Below, piece by piece: positions 45,018 through 54,833 of a DNA stretch of 64,000 bases (its first letter is position 1; every line of letters begins with the position of its first letter). The notes beneath the pieces were generated by a model. The model was not told the origin of the DNA, ran no database searches, and saw nothing but the letters and a program-made list of their open reading frames with translations. The position numbers and the translations under genes were made by a program. This stretch comes from Odoribacter laneus YIT 12061 (GTDB lineage Bacteria; Bacteroidota; Bacteroidia; Bacteroidales; Marinifilaceae): the NCBI RefSeq assembly GCF_000243215.1, contig NZ_JH594597.1, positions 294,035-358,034 of the forward strand, given 5' to 3'.

Positions 45018-45986
45018 ATGGACGCCAGACCCCTTATTTCCGTTATTATCCCGGTTTACAATACCCCCCTGCCTTATCTCGACAGATGTGTACACTCCGT
45101 ATTTGTACAAACATACGCCGAAAAAGAGATTATCCTTATCGACGACGGAAGTAAACCGGCCCTAAAACATAAACTACAGGAATTAAAGGAACAAGATAAA
45201 CGCATTCAATTAATACAACAAACCAATCAAGGAGTAGTAGCCGCCCGTAAAAAAGGAATAGAGGCAGCAAAAGGAACCTATTTATTTTTTCTCGATGCAG
45301 ACGATTACCTTCATCCCTTCTTTTTTACTCAACTAGTGAAAAAAGCCCTCCAAACAAAATCAGAAGTGGTCGTCAGCAATCATATCCGGGTTTTTGCCAA
45401 GCGGGAAAAAAAACGGGGGAAAAATACATTTGATACACTTTCGCCCGAAACCTATATCAAGCTGCTGATTGAAACCCGGGATTTTTCCATTTGGGGAAAA
45501 CTTTTCCACCGTTCTCTTTTTGAAAAAACACTGGATATGCCGGCAGAACTAAAAATAGGAGAAGATCTATATCTCTTACTTCAACTTCTCTTTTATGCCA
45601 AAAGCATTGCTGCGACAGACTTAGCGGGTTACTATTACCTGATTCAAGGAACGTCGGTCATGCATACCTACACTGCTGAAAAAGCCCTGAATAATCTTCT
45701 GGCTGCCCAATACATATCCCAACTTTTAGAAGCACATGCATTTGATCCGGAATACATTGCTGCCGTGAATCTTATCTTTCTGAAAGGTTCTTTTTTGTCC
45801 GGGAAACTAAAAAATCCCCGTCACCCTCTTATTCAACGAATTTATAAAAACTATTTTTCCATTGCCAGGAGCAATCGCTTTATCGGAAAAGCTGCAACAT
45901 TTTATTTAATTCTCTTTAAAAAGCACCTCAATTTATCTCCTCTGACGGGCTATCTTTTGAATAAATTAAGCCAGAGAAAAGTATAA
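45018..45986 (+). CDS. GT2-type glycosyltransferase
   Basis: This 322-residue family-2 enzyme shows PLISVIIPVYNTPLPYLDRCV at the start, IILIDDGSKPAL for the nucleotide, and FLDADDYLHPFFF for the metal-binding DxD. The remainder, rich in Leu and Lys, contains TSVMHTYTAEKALNN typical of GT2 enzymes for cell-surface glycans. It forms a two-gene operon with the preceding GT2 and is convergent, 6 bp from the next gene. Confidence 0.87.
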   Translation: MDARPLISVIIPVYNTPLPYLDRCVHSVFVQTYAEKEIILIDDGSKPALKHKLQELKEQDKRIQLIQQTNQGVVAARKKGIEAAKGTYLFFLDADDYLHPFFFTQLVKKALQTKSEVVVSNHIRVFAKREKKRGKNTFDTLSPETYIKLLIETRDFSIWGKLFHRSLFEKTLDMPAELKIGEDLYLLLQLLFYAKSIAATDLAGYYYLIQGTSVMHTYTAEKALNNLLAAQYISQLLEAHAFDPEYIAAVNLIFLKGSFLSGKLKNPRHPLIQRIYKNYFSIARSNRFIGKAATFYLILFKKHLNLSPLTGYLLNKLSQRKV

Positions 45987-45992
45987 CGTTAT

Positions 45993-47123
45993 TCATACGC
46001 TCTCCCCTCCCTCTTTTAAACGATAAAACAATTTTTCCCATTGTTCCATAATTTTTTCCCTGGAAAAGCGTCCCGTACTATCGGCAGCTTCTCTGCCCAT
46101 CTTCTCCCGTAATTCCCGGTCCTGTAATAAAAGAGATAATTTCTGAATAAATGCTTCCTCCTTCCCTTCTTCTATCAAAAAACCATTTCTGCCATCCTGA
46201 ATGATCTCGCGTGGACCACATTGACAGGCATAGGCAACTACCGGCAAGCCACACGCCATAGCTTCAATCAGAACCATCGGCATTCCCTCAAAACGGGAAG
46301 TCATCACATATACCGAGCTTTTACAATATTCTTCCCGGATACCGGACACCGGTTGATGAATTTTTACGACATTTTCCAAACCGCTCTCCCGGATCCGTCG
46401 CATTAAGAACTCCTGCTCACTACCTTCCCCGAATATTTCTAAGGTCCAATCCGGAAAAGCAATTCTGATCTGCTTCCAAATAGCAATCAAACGATCATAC
46501 CCTTTTTGGTAATCCAATCTTCCTACAGCTATTACTCTCTTTGCAGCCCAATTGGCATATTCCTCCCCCTTAAAGTCACAGGCATTGTGGATCACACAGA
46601 TATTATCGGCTTTCCCCCACAACCGACGATCTTCTTCTGTCAACACCACAAACTTATCGTATTTCGAAGCCAGATATTTGTCTTTTTTCAACAACATCTT
46701 TTTGAGCAGGATACGCCAACCCAGCGTATTTTGAAGCCGATAAAAACGGGAAAAATGAAATTCCAATACTTTTTTACTTCCATCTCTGATCTTATATAAA
46801 AAATCGGATTCCTTTTTAAACAAAGAAATAACAATGTCCGCCCGTAACTCCATTAATAATTTCTCTAATCTCTTCCGATGAAGCCGCTTTTTCTTTAAAC
46901 GGGGAATGAGTTTATTTCCCGGATTATCCCGGTAGTTTATTCCCAGATCAAAGCACTTTATACGTTCAGAAATCGCATAAAAAGGCAGATCCCCTTTCTG
47001 GTCTGTCGTAATAATGACGACCTCTTCTTTGAAGACATCCGCCAGGTAATTGGCCTTATTTACCAGGACCCTTTCCATGCCTCCTGCTGTCGCCAGCGAC
47101 TGTATACAATAGACAATCTTCAT
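45993..47123 (-). CDS. GT4-type glycosyltransferase
   Basis: The 376-residue GT-B enzyme starts MKIVYCIQSLATAGGMERVL and has the donor-site motif TSRFEGMPMVLIEAMACGLPVV, the common E-x7-E arrangement, and RVIAVGRLDYQKGYDRL. It belongs to a minus-strand run from the flippase gene at 52087 down to here (six genes, gaps of 11 bp or less or overlaps), so it is probably co-transcribed with them. Sugar specificity is unknown. Confidence 0.88.
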   Translation of the reverse strand: MKIVYCIQSLATAGGMERVLVNKANYLADVFKEEVVIITTDQKGDLPFYAISERIKCFDLGINYRDNPGNKLIPRLKKKRLHRKRLEKLLMELRADIVISLFKKESDFLYKIRDGSKKVLEFHFSRFYRLQNTLGWRILLKKMLLKKDKYLASKYDKFVVLTEEDRRLWGKADNICVIHNACDFKGEEYANWAAKRVIAVGRLDYQKGYDRLIAIWKQIRIAFPDWTLEIFGEGSEQEFLMRRIRESGLENVVKIHQPVSGIREEYCKSSVYVMTSRFEGMPMVLIEAMACGLPVVAYACQCGPREIIQDGRNGFLIEEGKEEAFIQKLSLLLQDRELREKMGREAADSTGRFSREKIMEQWEKLFYRLKEGGESV

Positions 47124-47126
47124 ACG

Positions 47127-48131
47127 TTAACGGGAATGTAGTAATTTATTGATCATACAACGGATAAAATATAACAAACGGACAGCCCTTTTCCCCCCAA
47201 AATTAAATAAACACAAACGCTCCCTTTTTTTCCAATTGCCAGTTAAAACCAAAGGACGTATTTTTAACGCCCGGAGTTGTTCCAAAAAAATTTTCCGGTC
47301 GGGATAAAAAGCCGGAGAAATTAAACAGACAAGTAAAATATAGAATACTTCCGACATTTCCGTCCTCACTTTTTTCCGGAAATGTATTTCCCATTTTTCT
47401 TGCTCTGCACATGCTTTCAGCGACTTTAAAACGAGCAGAATATCCTGCAATTTTTTCAGGTTCATCGTAGCTACTGCCGAAGCTGAATGCTGACGGTAGG
47501 CATAAAAAACAACCGGAACATACATCGCCTTCCGGGCAAATACAATCAAACGGGTGATAAAATCTTCATCTTCCAAAAAGGCAAGCTGTTCATTAAAAAC
47601 AACTGACGACTGTTCCAGAAAATCCCGTTTTAACAAAAGTAACCAGCAATAAAAAGCACCCTGAAAAATGTTTTCATAAAATGTAAAGCCATTCATTAAC
47701 TGACGGGCATAAGCTTTTCGTTGTTCAAACCGGAGGGAATCCCGCAAAAAACGGCCTTCCTGATCCACTTCTACCAACTCCCCCCTCACCACCTCTAATT
47801 GTTCGGCTTCTGCTACCGCTAATAACTGCCCTAAAGTAGCATCCATCAAATAATCATCCGCATCCATAAAATAAATATAGGTCCCCTTGGCTTTTTTCAT
47901 TCCGTTATTCCGGGCAGCAGAAACTCCCTGATTCTTTTGGGTCATTATCTGTATATTGGAATGAAAGGCTGACAAACGGCCGACTTGAATCAAGCTATCG
48001 TCCCGAGAACCGTCATCCACCACAATGACCTCAAAATCCTCCTCTTTCAGTCCTTGCCGATACAGAGATTGCAAACATGTTCCAATATAACGACCCGCAT
48101 TATAAACAGGTATAATTACAGATAACCTCAT
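47127..48131 (-). CDS. GT2-type glycosyltransferase
   Basis: From the ATG at 48131 the 334-residue product reads MRLSVIIPVYNAGRYIGTCL with VIVVDDGSRDDS and YFMDADDYLMD. The C-terminal half carries FLEDEDFITRLI (ED motif) and a basic tail. The frame is open for 51 codons upstream into the pyruvyl-transferase gene in another frame; that extension is rejected. It starts 11 bp after the preceding gene's stop and ends 3 bp before the GT4 gene. Confidence 0.87.
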   Translation of the reverse strand: MRLSVIIPVYNAGRYIGTCLQSLYRQGLKEEDFEVIVVDDGSRDDSLIQVGRLSAFHSNIQIMTQKNQGVSAARNNGMKKAKGTYIYFMDADDYLMDATLGQLLAVAEAEQLEVVRGELVEVDQEGRFLRDSLRFEQRKAYARQLMNGFTFYENIFQGAFYCWLLLLKRDFLEQSSVVFNEQLAFLEDEDFITRLIVFARKAMYVPVVFYAYRQHSASAVATMNLKKLQDILLVLKSLKACAEQEKWEIHFRKKVRTEMSEVFYILLVCLISPAFYPDRKIFLEQLRALKIRPLVLTGNWKKRERLCLFNFGGKRAVRLLYFIRCMINKLLHSR

Positions 48132-48142
48132 AAGTCTTTTTT

Positions 48143-49375
48143 CTATAGTTCTTTCCAAACTCCATCCAGCAATTCCCGTTGCCGTTTTACGATTTCCCGG
48201 ATTTCTGATTTTATCTTTTCCAAATGAGCAGATAAATACAACATTTTTTCCCGGATTTCTGACACGATTTCTCCATTTTGCCAAATTCGTTCTTCCCCCG
48301 CTTCTACAATTAAATCTTCCCTTCCCAGACTTTCCCCAATCACTCCTTTGTATTTTACACTATAGGAAAGGCAAATAGCCGGAGTCCCCATCTGGAGAGC
48401 GGATACAGCCGGATGCATACGTCCTGTAAGCACATAGAGGCTATTGCCCAAAATAAAACGGGCCCGGGTCGGCAAAATTTTTTCTTTGACGACCACTATC
48501 TTAGACTTCAATCCGCAAGGAAGCAGCTTCCACAAATCCGTAATGTAGCCCGGCTCATCTCCATAGGGAGGAAAAGTATGAGCCAATAACACTATCTTTC
48601 GTTCGTCCGGACAATGTTCCTTTGCTATCATCTCCAGTATTTCCACAAAACGCTTCAGATAAAGGTCCCTATCCCGACAATAATAGCCATCGGCTTGCAT
48701 GCCGGAAACAATAACAGTTATATATTCACGGGCTACCAGCCGATAGCGGTCCAATATATTTGTTTCTATATTTTTATCCCCCTGTAAAGGCAAATTACAC
48801 AAAGCGAGATCCGCTATTTGCCGGACAGACAACCCAAACTCCTGCCGTAAATAAGTAACAGTCCAGGGATCCCGCGCATAAACGGCCAAACGAGGCAATA
48901 AATATTTTATTCCCCAGCGGTTTAACTTCAGCTGAAACGGACCTATCGTCTGCCCCAAAAGCACAACTTGGGTGTGAAAAGAATTTTTCCATTTTTCCAA
49001 AATGTCAAAGAAAACCGCCTTTTTAAAATAATATTCCGAAAAATCGTCCCCTCCCAAAGAAATGATCATATCGAACGCCTTACTATAGTTATTAAAAAAT
49101 ATACTTTTCCATTTCAACCATTTCTTCCACAAACCCGGAGGAGCTTTATGCCATTTTTCCTTCGCTTCATTGCGGAATTCAGACAAACAGATTCCCGGTC
49201 TTAATTCGGATAAAATTTGGGCCTTATCCGTATATTCATCCGGATAAAAATAAAATTCGACCTGCTCCGCTCCCCAACGCTCGGCCAGCCGTTGAATCGT
49301 TACCAGCCCCATCATGGCTGTCCCATAATTGTTCAAATTGGAAAAATGTTCGATCAATATCTTTTTTTTACTCAT
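48143..49375 (-). CDS. Polysaccharide pyruvyl transferase family protein
   Basis: The 410-residue GT-B-like protein has the family pattern KKILIEHFSNLNNYGTAMMG at the N-terminus, FDMIISLGGDDFSEYYF, VVLLGQTIGPFQL and a C-terminal TGRMHPAVSALQMGTPAICL. Characterised members add pyruvate ketals from phosphoenolpyruvate to sugars, giving a negative charge; other members have different roles. It overlaps the F420-like gene upstream by 8 bp, and in many Bacteroidota clusters these two families occur side by side, as I recall. Confidence 0.88.
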   Translation of the reverse strand: MSKKKILIEHFSNLNNYGTAMMGLVTIQRLAERWGAEQVEFYFYPDEYTDKAQILSELRPGICLSEFRNEAKEKWHKAPPGLWKKWLKWKSIFFNNYSKAFDMIISLGGDDFSEYYFKKAVFFDILEKWKNSFHTQVVLLGQTIGPFQLKLNRWGIKYLLPRLAVYARDPWTVTYLRQEFGLSVRQIADLALCNLPLQGDKNIETNILDRYRLVAREYITVIVSGMQADGYYCRDRDLYLKRFVEILEMIAKEHCPDERKIVLLAHTFPPYGDEPGYITDLWKLLPCGLKSKIVVVKEKILPTRARFILGNSLYVLTGRMHPAVSALQMGTPAICLSYSVKYKGVIGESLGREDLIVEAGEERIWQNGEIVSEIREKMLYLSAHLEKIKSEIREIVKRQRELLDGVWKEL

Positions 49376-50564
49376 ATCTTTTCCCCGATTTTAATAGACG
49401 GACAAGCTTTCGGATCAGTCTTTTCCATTTCCCCTGAGACACAGGTTTTACCATTTCTTCTATAAAAGGAATAAGCGGTTTTTCTTTCCAATGGGTAAAA
49501 AAATATTGCCGGTTCCGGGGTTCTGTAACTGATTTTTCCAAAGAAGGATTCCTTCTTACAACATACTCATAACGGGATTCTACTCCCTCACATTTGTCCT
49601 TGATCCTCTGAATAACTTCCTTTCCTTTTTCAGAATGGACAAAAACAGCCGAAATACCCCGGTCATCGTCCCATTCCGGTAAAACCTCCTCTATCCCCCA
49701 AAAATCCCCCAATGTGAGATCACTTCCACTGCGGAAGGATTTAACCGGGCAGGCATAACAGGAAGGGCGCAAATACAAATCCCCCAGAAACCCCCGCATA
49801 AAACTATTCTCTTTCCACGGCTCCGATATCCATTTTTTTATCCCGACCGAATTTTCTGCCGTCCCCTGAATTACAAAATTATAATTTTTCCATCCCTGTT
49901 CTTTGTTCCGAAAAGAAACCTCTTTCACCAAAGCCTCCTCTCCCACCGCTAACTTTTTCCCCAAAAGCTCCCGCAGATAGCTATCCCATATCCGGGGAGA
50001 AGGAACCCCATGGCAAATCACATCCAGGGTGATCAAATGTCCTTTTTCCTCCCCTAAATAACCCAATAAACCCGCAATTTGACAAGGAGTGCCACTAAAT
50101 AAAACACAGCGGCCCGCTTTCAAAAACTGTTCTGCCTGCCGGTAACTATTACCAATCTTACTTTGTACGTATTTACTCCCCAGAAAAGGAGGCAACCCCT
50201 GCAATTGCTCCGTATAATCATGCACAACTTCCCAGCGATCGTTTAAACGGGCACCGAAAACCACTCCTCCTTCCGTTAAAATCTCTGCAGCAACCAAACT
50301 AAAGATTCCCCCGGAAGAGCTCCGGGAACGAACTTCTTCATCCCGGTTTTTCATGGCATATACTTCCGGTTGCCGTCCTTCCTCTTTCGGAGAAAGGACA
50401 GGACAAACCCTTTCACAGAGATGACAATCGATACATAAGGAAACAGCCGTCTCCGGATACAAAAATCCCTCTTCATCCTCCTTCATCCGGATACAACTTT
50501 TCGGACAACGCTGCACACAGGCATGACAGCCGACACATTTCTTTTTATCTATCAATGAAATCAT
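49368..50564 (-). CDS. F420 hydrogenase/dehydrogenase beta-subunit-like iron-sulfur protein
   Basis: The 398-residue cytoplasmic protein has an N-terminal two-cluster ferredoxin part, CVGCHACVQRCPKSC and CIDCHLCERVCP, followed by the F420-dehydrogenase beta-subunit domains (RSRSSSGGIFSLVA, LFSGTPCQIAGLLGYL, DVICHGVPSP, LRPSCYACPVK, LGDFWG). Despite the family name no F420 is expected in this organism; members in glycan clusters are of unknown redox function, possibly flavin-dependent reduction of a sugar intermediate. It overlaps the flippase gene by 4 bp (ATGA type) and the pyruvyl transferase by 8 bp. Confidence 0.87.
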   Translation of the reverse strand: MISLIDKKKCVGCHACVQRCPKSCIRMKEDEEGFLYPETAVSLCIDCHLCERVCPVLSPKEEGRQPEVYAMKNRDEEVRSRSSSGGIFSLVAAEILTEGGVVFGARLNDRWEVVHDYTEQLQGLPPFLGSKYVQSKIGNSYRQAEQFLKAGRCVLFSGTPCQIAGLLGYLGEEKGHLITLDVICHGVPSPRIWDSYLRELLGKKLAVGEEALVKEVSFRNKEQGWKNYNFVIQGTAENSVGIKKWISEPWKENSFMRGFLGDLYLRPSCYACPVKSFRSGSDLTLGDFWGIEEVLPEWDDDRGISAVFVHSEKGKEVIQRIKDKCEGVESRYEYVVRRNPSLEKSVTEPRNRQYFFTHWKEKPLIPFIEEMVKPVSQGKWKRLIRKLVRLLKSGKRYE

Positions 50565-52087
50565 GACCTTCGATAACGGTAAAAAACTTTTTGTACAGGC
50601 GACCAGAATAAATTCCTTTCATAAGGATTCATGACAAATTTCCATACAACTATCCCATAGGACAAAATATACAAAAGAATTTTTACGCCCAAGGAAAACC
50701 AATTGTCCTCCCCATATAGATTACTTAAAAAAGCACTGACAATCGCCACAAGAACAATGGGAAAGGTCATACGAATAATTTCCTTCCAAAAGAAAGGAAT
50801 ATTCAAATGTATTTTTTTATAATAATAAATATTCATGACGAAGATATTTCCTACGATCAAAGCAAAGGATGTACCGAGGGCATATCCCACTCCTCCGTAT
50901 TCTTTCGCCAGAGGTATACTTATCGCCAAACTGAGTAAAGCTATCACAATATAAACCAAGGAACGGAATTTCTGCTGATTACGGGCTTGCAAAATCGTGA
51001 TTCCTAAATTTTGAATCAAAGGAATCGTCAAAGGAATCAGGATAATTAATCCGATCAAATAAGCATCTTTAAATCCCGGACCTACCCAAAGGTAAATAAA
51101 AGATTTCCCAAACAATACGAATCCACTCAAAATTAAAGCCATCACCAAATACTGGATTCTTCCCAGTTTGACGAATAAATCCGAGATTTCAGAATCAGAT
51201 TGTTTCTGAGTAACCATCTTCGTCAGTTTGGGAAGAAAAACGCCCGATACGGCCAAAGAAAAATTCATATAATAATTGGTAAGCTGCATCACAATTGCAT
51301 ACACAGCCGCTACCGTAGCCCCGGCAATAGAAGCCATTACAAAATTACCGGAACCCCAATAAATTTTATCGACAATTATTCCGATAAATACAAAAAAAGA
51401 ATAATTGACAATTTCCCGGGTCAATCCCCATTCCAGTTTCTTAAAATAGAAACGGATATGTAACCGGAAAAAACAATACCAACAGTTTAAAAATAAGCAA
51501 AAAATATTCAAAACCGTAAACACCACCACCATAGCGACAGCCTTATAACCCATCAGCAAAAGCGGAATCATAATACAAGGCTGTAATACAATCCGGATAA
51601 TATTTACCACTTTCTGGAATACAAAATTTTCATAGGCGATAATGATCGACCCAAATACCCCTAATGGAAAAGAAACCGCTACATTGAGTATCATGAGAAA
51701 AATCATGATCCGGGCTTCTTCGATTTCCTGTAAAGTCAGAGATTTTTCAAAAAATGAAGTGACATTGAAATAAAGCCCTAGGCCTGCCCCGAAGGCAAGT
51801 AAACCGATTAAACTGTACAGAATCAGAAACATTCCGAAAAGAGAATAAACCTTGTCTATCCGGCCTTGCGACTTAAAGCTTACCGTGTAACGCACAATCG
51901 CATTCCCAAATCCGAAATCCAATATTCCTAAAAAACCGGCTACATTGAAAACAGCGGCATACAACCCGTATTGGGACTGCCCCATGGTATTCATCATAAA
52001 AGGAGTATACAGTAATGTGATCACATTACTTAAAAGCAATGAAAAATAAGACAAAAAAGCACCTGCTTTCAACTGATTCACTTTCAT
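50561..52087 (-). CDS. Polysaccharide flippase (Wzx-like, MATE/MOP superfamily)
   Basis: The 508-residue integral membrane protein has about 14 hydrophobic helices and the start MKVNQLKAGAFLSYFSLLLS typical of Wzx/RfbX flippases. It would move an undecaprenyl-linked oligosaccharide across the inner membrane. It is the first gene of the minus-strand run down to 45993. ATG 52087 is chosen because the ORF start 14 codons upstream has an atypical Cys/Arg-rich lead. The cluster has no obvious polymerase or initiating sugar-phosphate transferase in this window, so these must be elsewhere. Confidence 0.88.
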   Translation of the reverse strand: MKVNQLKAGAFLSYFSLLLSNVITLLYTPFMMNTMGQSQYGLYAAVFNVAGFLGILDFGFGNAIVRYTVSFKSQGRIDKVYSLFGMFLILYSLIGLLAFGAGLGLYFNVTSFFEKSLTLQEIEEARIMIFLMILNVAVSFPLGVFGSIIIAYENFVFQKVVNIIRIVLQPCIMIPLLLMGYKAVAMVVVFTVLNIFCLFLNCWYCFFRLHIRFYFKKLEWGLTREIVNYSFFVFIGIIVDKIYWGSGNFVMASIAGATVAAVYAIVMQLTNYYMNFSLAVSGVFLPKLTKMVTQKQSDSEISDLFVKLGRIQYLVMALILSGFVLFGKSFIYLWVGPGFKDAYLIGLIILIPLTIPLIQNLGITILQARNQQKFRSLVYIVIALLSLAISIPLAKEYGGVGYALGTSFALIVGNIFVMNIYYYKKIHLNIPFFWKEIIRMTFPIVLVAIVSAFLSNLYGEDNWFSLGVKILLYILSYGIVVWKFVMNPYERNLFWSPVQKVFYRYRRS

Positions 52088-52191
52088 ACCGATTATTCCC
52101 CTTAAAACATTCCTGCAATTTTCTCCCACCTACTTCTGAAATATTCGTCATTCTTTTTAAAATCTCCTCCTTTTTCCACCTCCTATTTACA

Positions 52192-52199
52192 CAAAAGTA
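52192..52199 (-). promoter_or_regulatory. -7 element of the flippase operon
   Basis: On the minus strand TACTTTTG (52199-52192) matches TAnnTTTG, about 105 bp before the flippase ATG. Its -33 region falls inside the divergent YfhO promoter, so the two promoters overlap. Confidence 0.45.
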
Positions 52200-52206
52200 G
52201 GAATTA

Positions 52207-52239
52207 TTTGCTGAATCAGATATTTAATTTCTATTTTTG
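52207..52239 (+). promoter_or_regulatory. Promoter of the YfhO-like gene
   Basis: TTTG (52207-52210) and TATTTTTG (52232-52239) are 21 bp apart, a near-ideal match. Transcription would begin near 52246, so any start codon before that, such as the TTG at 52208, is excluded. Confidence 0.7.
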
Positions 52240-52270
52240 TTCATCTATTCATCTAATATCAATCAGGGTT

Positions 52271-54775
52271 GTGAAAAAAATCGATATAAAATCCATTTGG
52301 CCGTATGCCATTGCTATTGTATTATTCTTGGGCATCGCTTTGACATATTTCAGTCCTTTATTGGAAGGGAAAGTAATTAACCAGTCGGATATTTCTTCCT
52401 GGAAAGGAGCTTACGAAGAAATTCGCCAGTACGAAAGCCAAACCGGAGAAAATGCTTTATGGACAAATTCAATGTTCAGCGGTATGCCTGCCGTATCTAT
52501 CGGCGGGGGAATACAATATACCGTCGTCCAGAAATTTTATAACCTTTTCTTTCCGTTGACCCGCCCCGCCAACGATTTGTTCTTACTTTTGTTCGGGTTT
52601 TATCTTTTATTGCTGGCCTTCCGGGTCAATCCCTGGTTAAGTATAGTGGGAGCCATTGCCTTTGCATTTTGTTCTTATAATTTCGAAATTATTCAGGTAG
52701 GACACAGTACAAAAGTCAATACAATCGCCTTTGCACCGATGGTCTTTGCAGCATTGGTATATGCTTACCGGAATAATTATTTACTCGGATCAGCTTTATT
52801 CGGACTTGCTGTAGCCTTTGAGATCATGTCCGCACATCCGCAGATTACGTATTACCTGATTTTTATCCTGCTGGCTTATACCCTGTCACAATTTTACACG
52901 GCCTTAAAAGCCAAGACCTTACCTAAATTTATCAAAACCTCTGTCTTTTTGGCCGTTGCAGCATTCCTCGGGGCCGGAACAAATGTTAGCTATCTGTGGC
53001 CCACCTGGGAATACGGAAAGTATACGATGCGGGGAGGGTCGGAACTGAGTATGCAAAACTCTCCCCAGACAACTGTCAACAAAGACGGATTAGACAAAGA
53101 ATATGCTACATCCTGGAGTTATGGAATTGAAGAATCAGCCAATTTATTAATTCCGAATTTCAGGGGAGGCGCTTCCGGAGGACCTTTAGGTAAAAATTCG
53201 GAAACCTATAAAACCTTAAGCCGGGGAGGAGTAAGCAATGCCGATCAGATGATTAAGCAAATGCCCACTTATTGGGGCCCCCAGGCTTTTACCGCCGGAC
53301 CGATGTATATGGGAGCTATCTCTATCTTTTTGTTCGTCCTCGGTCTTTTATTGGTAAAAGGACCTATGAAATGGTGGATAGCCGCTATTTCTGCCCTGGC
53401 TTTATTATTGGGATGGGGAAGGCATTTCCCTTTGGTATCCAATCTCTTCTTCGATTACGTGCCCCTTTACAATAAATTCCGGGTCCCCTCGATGATACTG
53501 GTTATTTTGCAGATTACCATTCCTCTTTTAGGTTTCTATTCCTTGAGTAAGGTTTTCAAAGGATGTTACGATAAAAAAACTTTTTCCAGAAATTTTAAAA
53601 TAGCCCTGGGAATCACAGCTGGATTCTGCGCCCTCTTCCTGGTTTTCCCAGGGATTGCCGGTAGTTTTACCTCCCCTGCCGACGCCCAATATCCGGATTG
53701 GTTACAGAAAACATTGCCTGCGGACCGGGAAAGTCTGCTTCGGTACGACGCCTTCAGATCTCTGAGCTATATCGCACTGGGCGCTCTTACGGTATGGCTG
53801 GGTTATACTCAAAAACTCAAATTACCGTTGGCCATAGGCTGCCTCGGTCTATTGATACTAGCCGATATGTGGACCATCAATAAACGTTACTTGAACGATG
53901 AACATTTTGTCACACCCCGGGAATTCAACAATAATTTCGCTCTCCGCCCGGTAGACAAAGCCATATTGCAGGATGCTTCGGAAAGTTACAGGGTATTAGA
54001 CTTAGCCGTGAATACGTTTAATGATTCCCATACCAGTTTCCACCACAAAACGATCGGAGGATACAGCGCCGTAAAATTACAGCGTTATCAGGATTTAATC
54101 GACTATCATATTTTACCTGAAATGCAGTCTTTTATAAAAGATTTGCAACAAAGCACTACCTTGGAAGATGTCGAAAATAGTCTGAACAAGCAGCATGTAT
54201 TGAATATGCTAAATGCTAAATACATTGTTATTGATCCGAACTCAGCTCCGATTTTAAATCGCTCCGCCCTGGGAAATGCTTGGTTTGTGAACAACTACCA
54301 AATCGTAAACTCCCCGGATGAAGAAATTTTAAGCCTCAACAGGATAAATCCGAGGGAAACAGCTGTCATCGGAAAAGATTTTGCTGCTTCAGTTCAAGGA
54401 AAAACCTTCTCCCCCGATTCCACGGCAATAATAAAATTAGAGGAATATTCTCTCAACCGCCTGAAATACAAATCTCAGGCCACTACAGATCAATTGGCCG
54501 TGTTCAGTGAAATTTATTACCCTAAAGGCTGGGAAGTCAGTATAGACGGGCAACCTTCCGAGCTCTTCCGTACAGACTATATATTAAGGGGCATGATTGT
54601 TCCGGCCGGAGAACATACTATCACTTTTGAATACAAGCCTGCCTCCTACTATGAAGGAGCCGTTATCTCCCGTATATGTACCGGAATTTTGCTACTTCTC
54701 TTGGGAATAGCCGTTGTGCTGACAATAAAAAAGCGACGGGACACCCAGAAACAGACAAGGATAGCAGAGGCTTAA
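52271..54775 (+). CDS. YfhO-family multi-pass membrane protein
   Basis: The 834-residue protein has about a dozen membrane helices in its first 560 residues, starting WPYAIAIVLFLGIALTYFSP, with the family motifs WKGAYEEIRQYE, LWTNSMFSGMPAVS and SAHPQITYYL, and a C-terminal periplasmic beta-rich domain (YPKGWEVSIDG, EHTITFEYKP). YfhO proteins resemble GT-C enzymes and have been linked to glycosylation of lipids or teichoic acid in Firmicutes; the role here is unknown. The best start is GTG at 52271, since an earlier TTG would lie before the transcription start. It is divergent from the glycan operon. Confidence 0.87.
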   Translation: MKKIDIKSIWPYAIAIVLFLGIALTYFSPLLEGKVINQSDISSWKGAYEEIRQYESQTGENALWTNSMFSGMPAVSIGGGIQYTVVQKFYNLFFPLTRPANDLFLLLFGFYLLLLAFRVNPWLSIVGAIAFAFCSYNFEIIQVGHSTKVNTIAFAPMVFAALVYAYRNNYLLGSALFGLAVAFEIMSAHPQITYYLIFILLAYTLSQFYTALKAKTLPKFIKTSVFLAVAAFLGAGTNVSYLWPTWEYGKYTMRGGSELSMQNSPQTTVNKDGLDKEYATSWSYGIEESANLLIPNFRGGASGGPLGKNSETYKTLSRGGVSNADQMIKQMPTYWGPQAFTAGPMYMGAISIFLFVLGLLLVKGPMKWWIAAISALALLLGWGRHFPLVSNLFFDYVPLYNKFRVPSMILVILQITIPLLGFYSLSKVFKGCYDKKTFSRNFKIALGITAGFCALFLVFPGIAGSFTSPADAQYPDWLQKTLPADRESLLRYDAFRSLSYIALGALTVWLGYTQKLKLPLAIGCLGLLILADMWTINKRYLNDEHFVTPREFNNNFALRPVDKAILQDASESYRVLDLAVNTFNDSHTSFHHKTIGGYSAVKLQRYQDLIDYHILPEMQSFIKDLQQSTTLEDVENSLNKQHVLNMLNAKYIVIDPNSAPILNRSALGNAWFVNNYQIVNSPDEEILSLNRINPRETAVIGKDFAASVQGKTFSPDSTAIIKLEEYSLNRLKYKSQATTDQLAVFSEIYYPKGWEVSIDGQPSELFRTDYILRGMIVPAGEHTITFEYKPASYYEGAVISRICTGILLLLLGIAVVLTIKKRRDTQKQTRIAEA

Positions 54776-54833
54776 ACCTTTGGGTTTTCTAAGAAAATTG
54801 ATTTTGCATATTTTAAAAATTTGTAAGGCACCT

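Noticed and set aside
48132..48284. Extended N-terminus of the GT2 gene into the pyruvyl transferase gene
   Set aside because: The 51 codons overlap the real pyruvyl-transferase frame, and GT2 homology starts at MRLSVIIPVYN.
40006..52087. Glycan cluster as a complete capsule locus
   Set aside because: No polymerase, initiating sugar-phosphate transferase, chain-length regulator or export genes are present, so it is called only a surface-glycan cluster.
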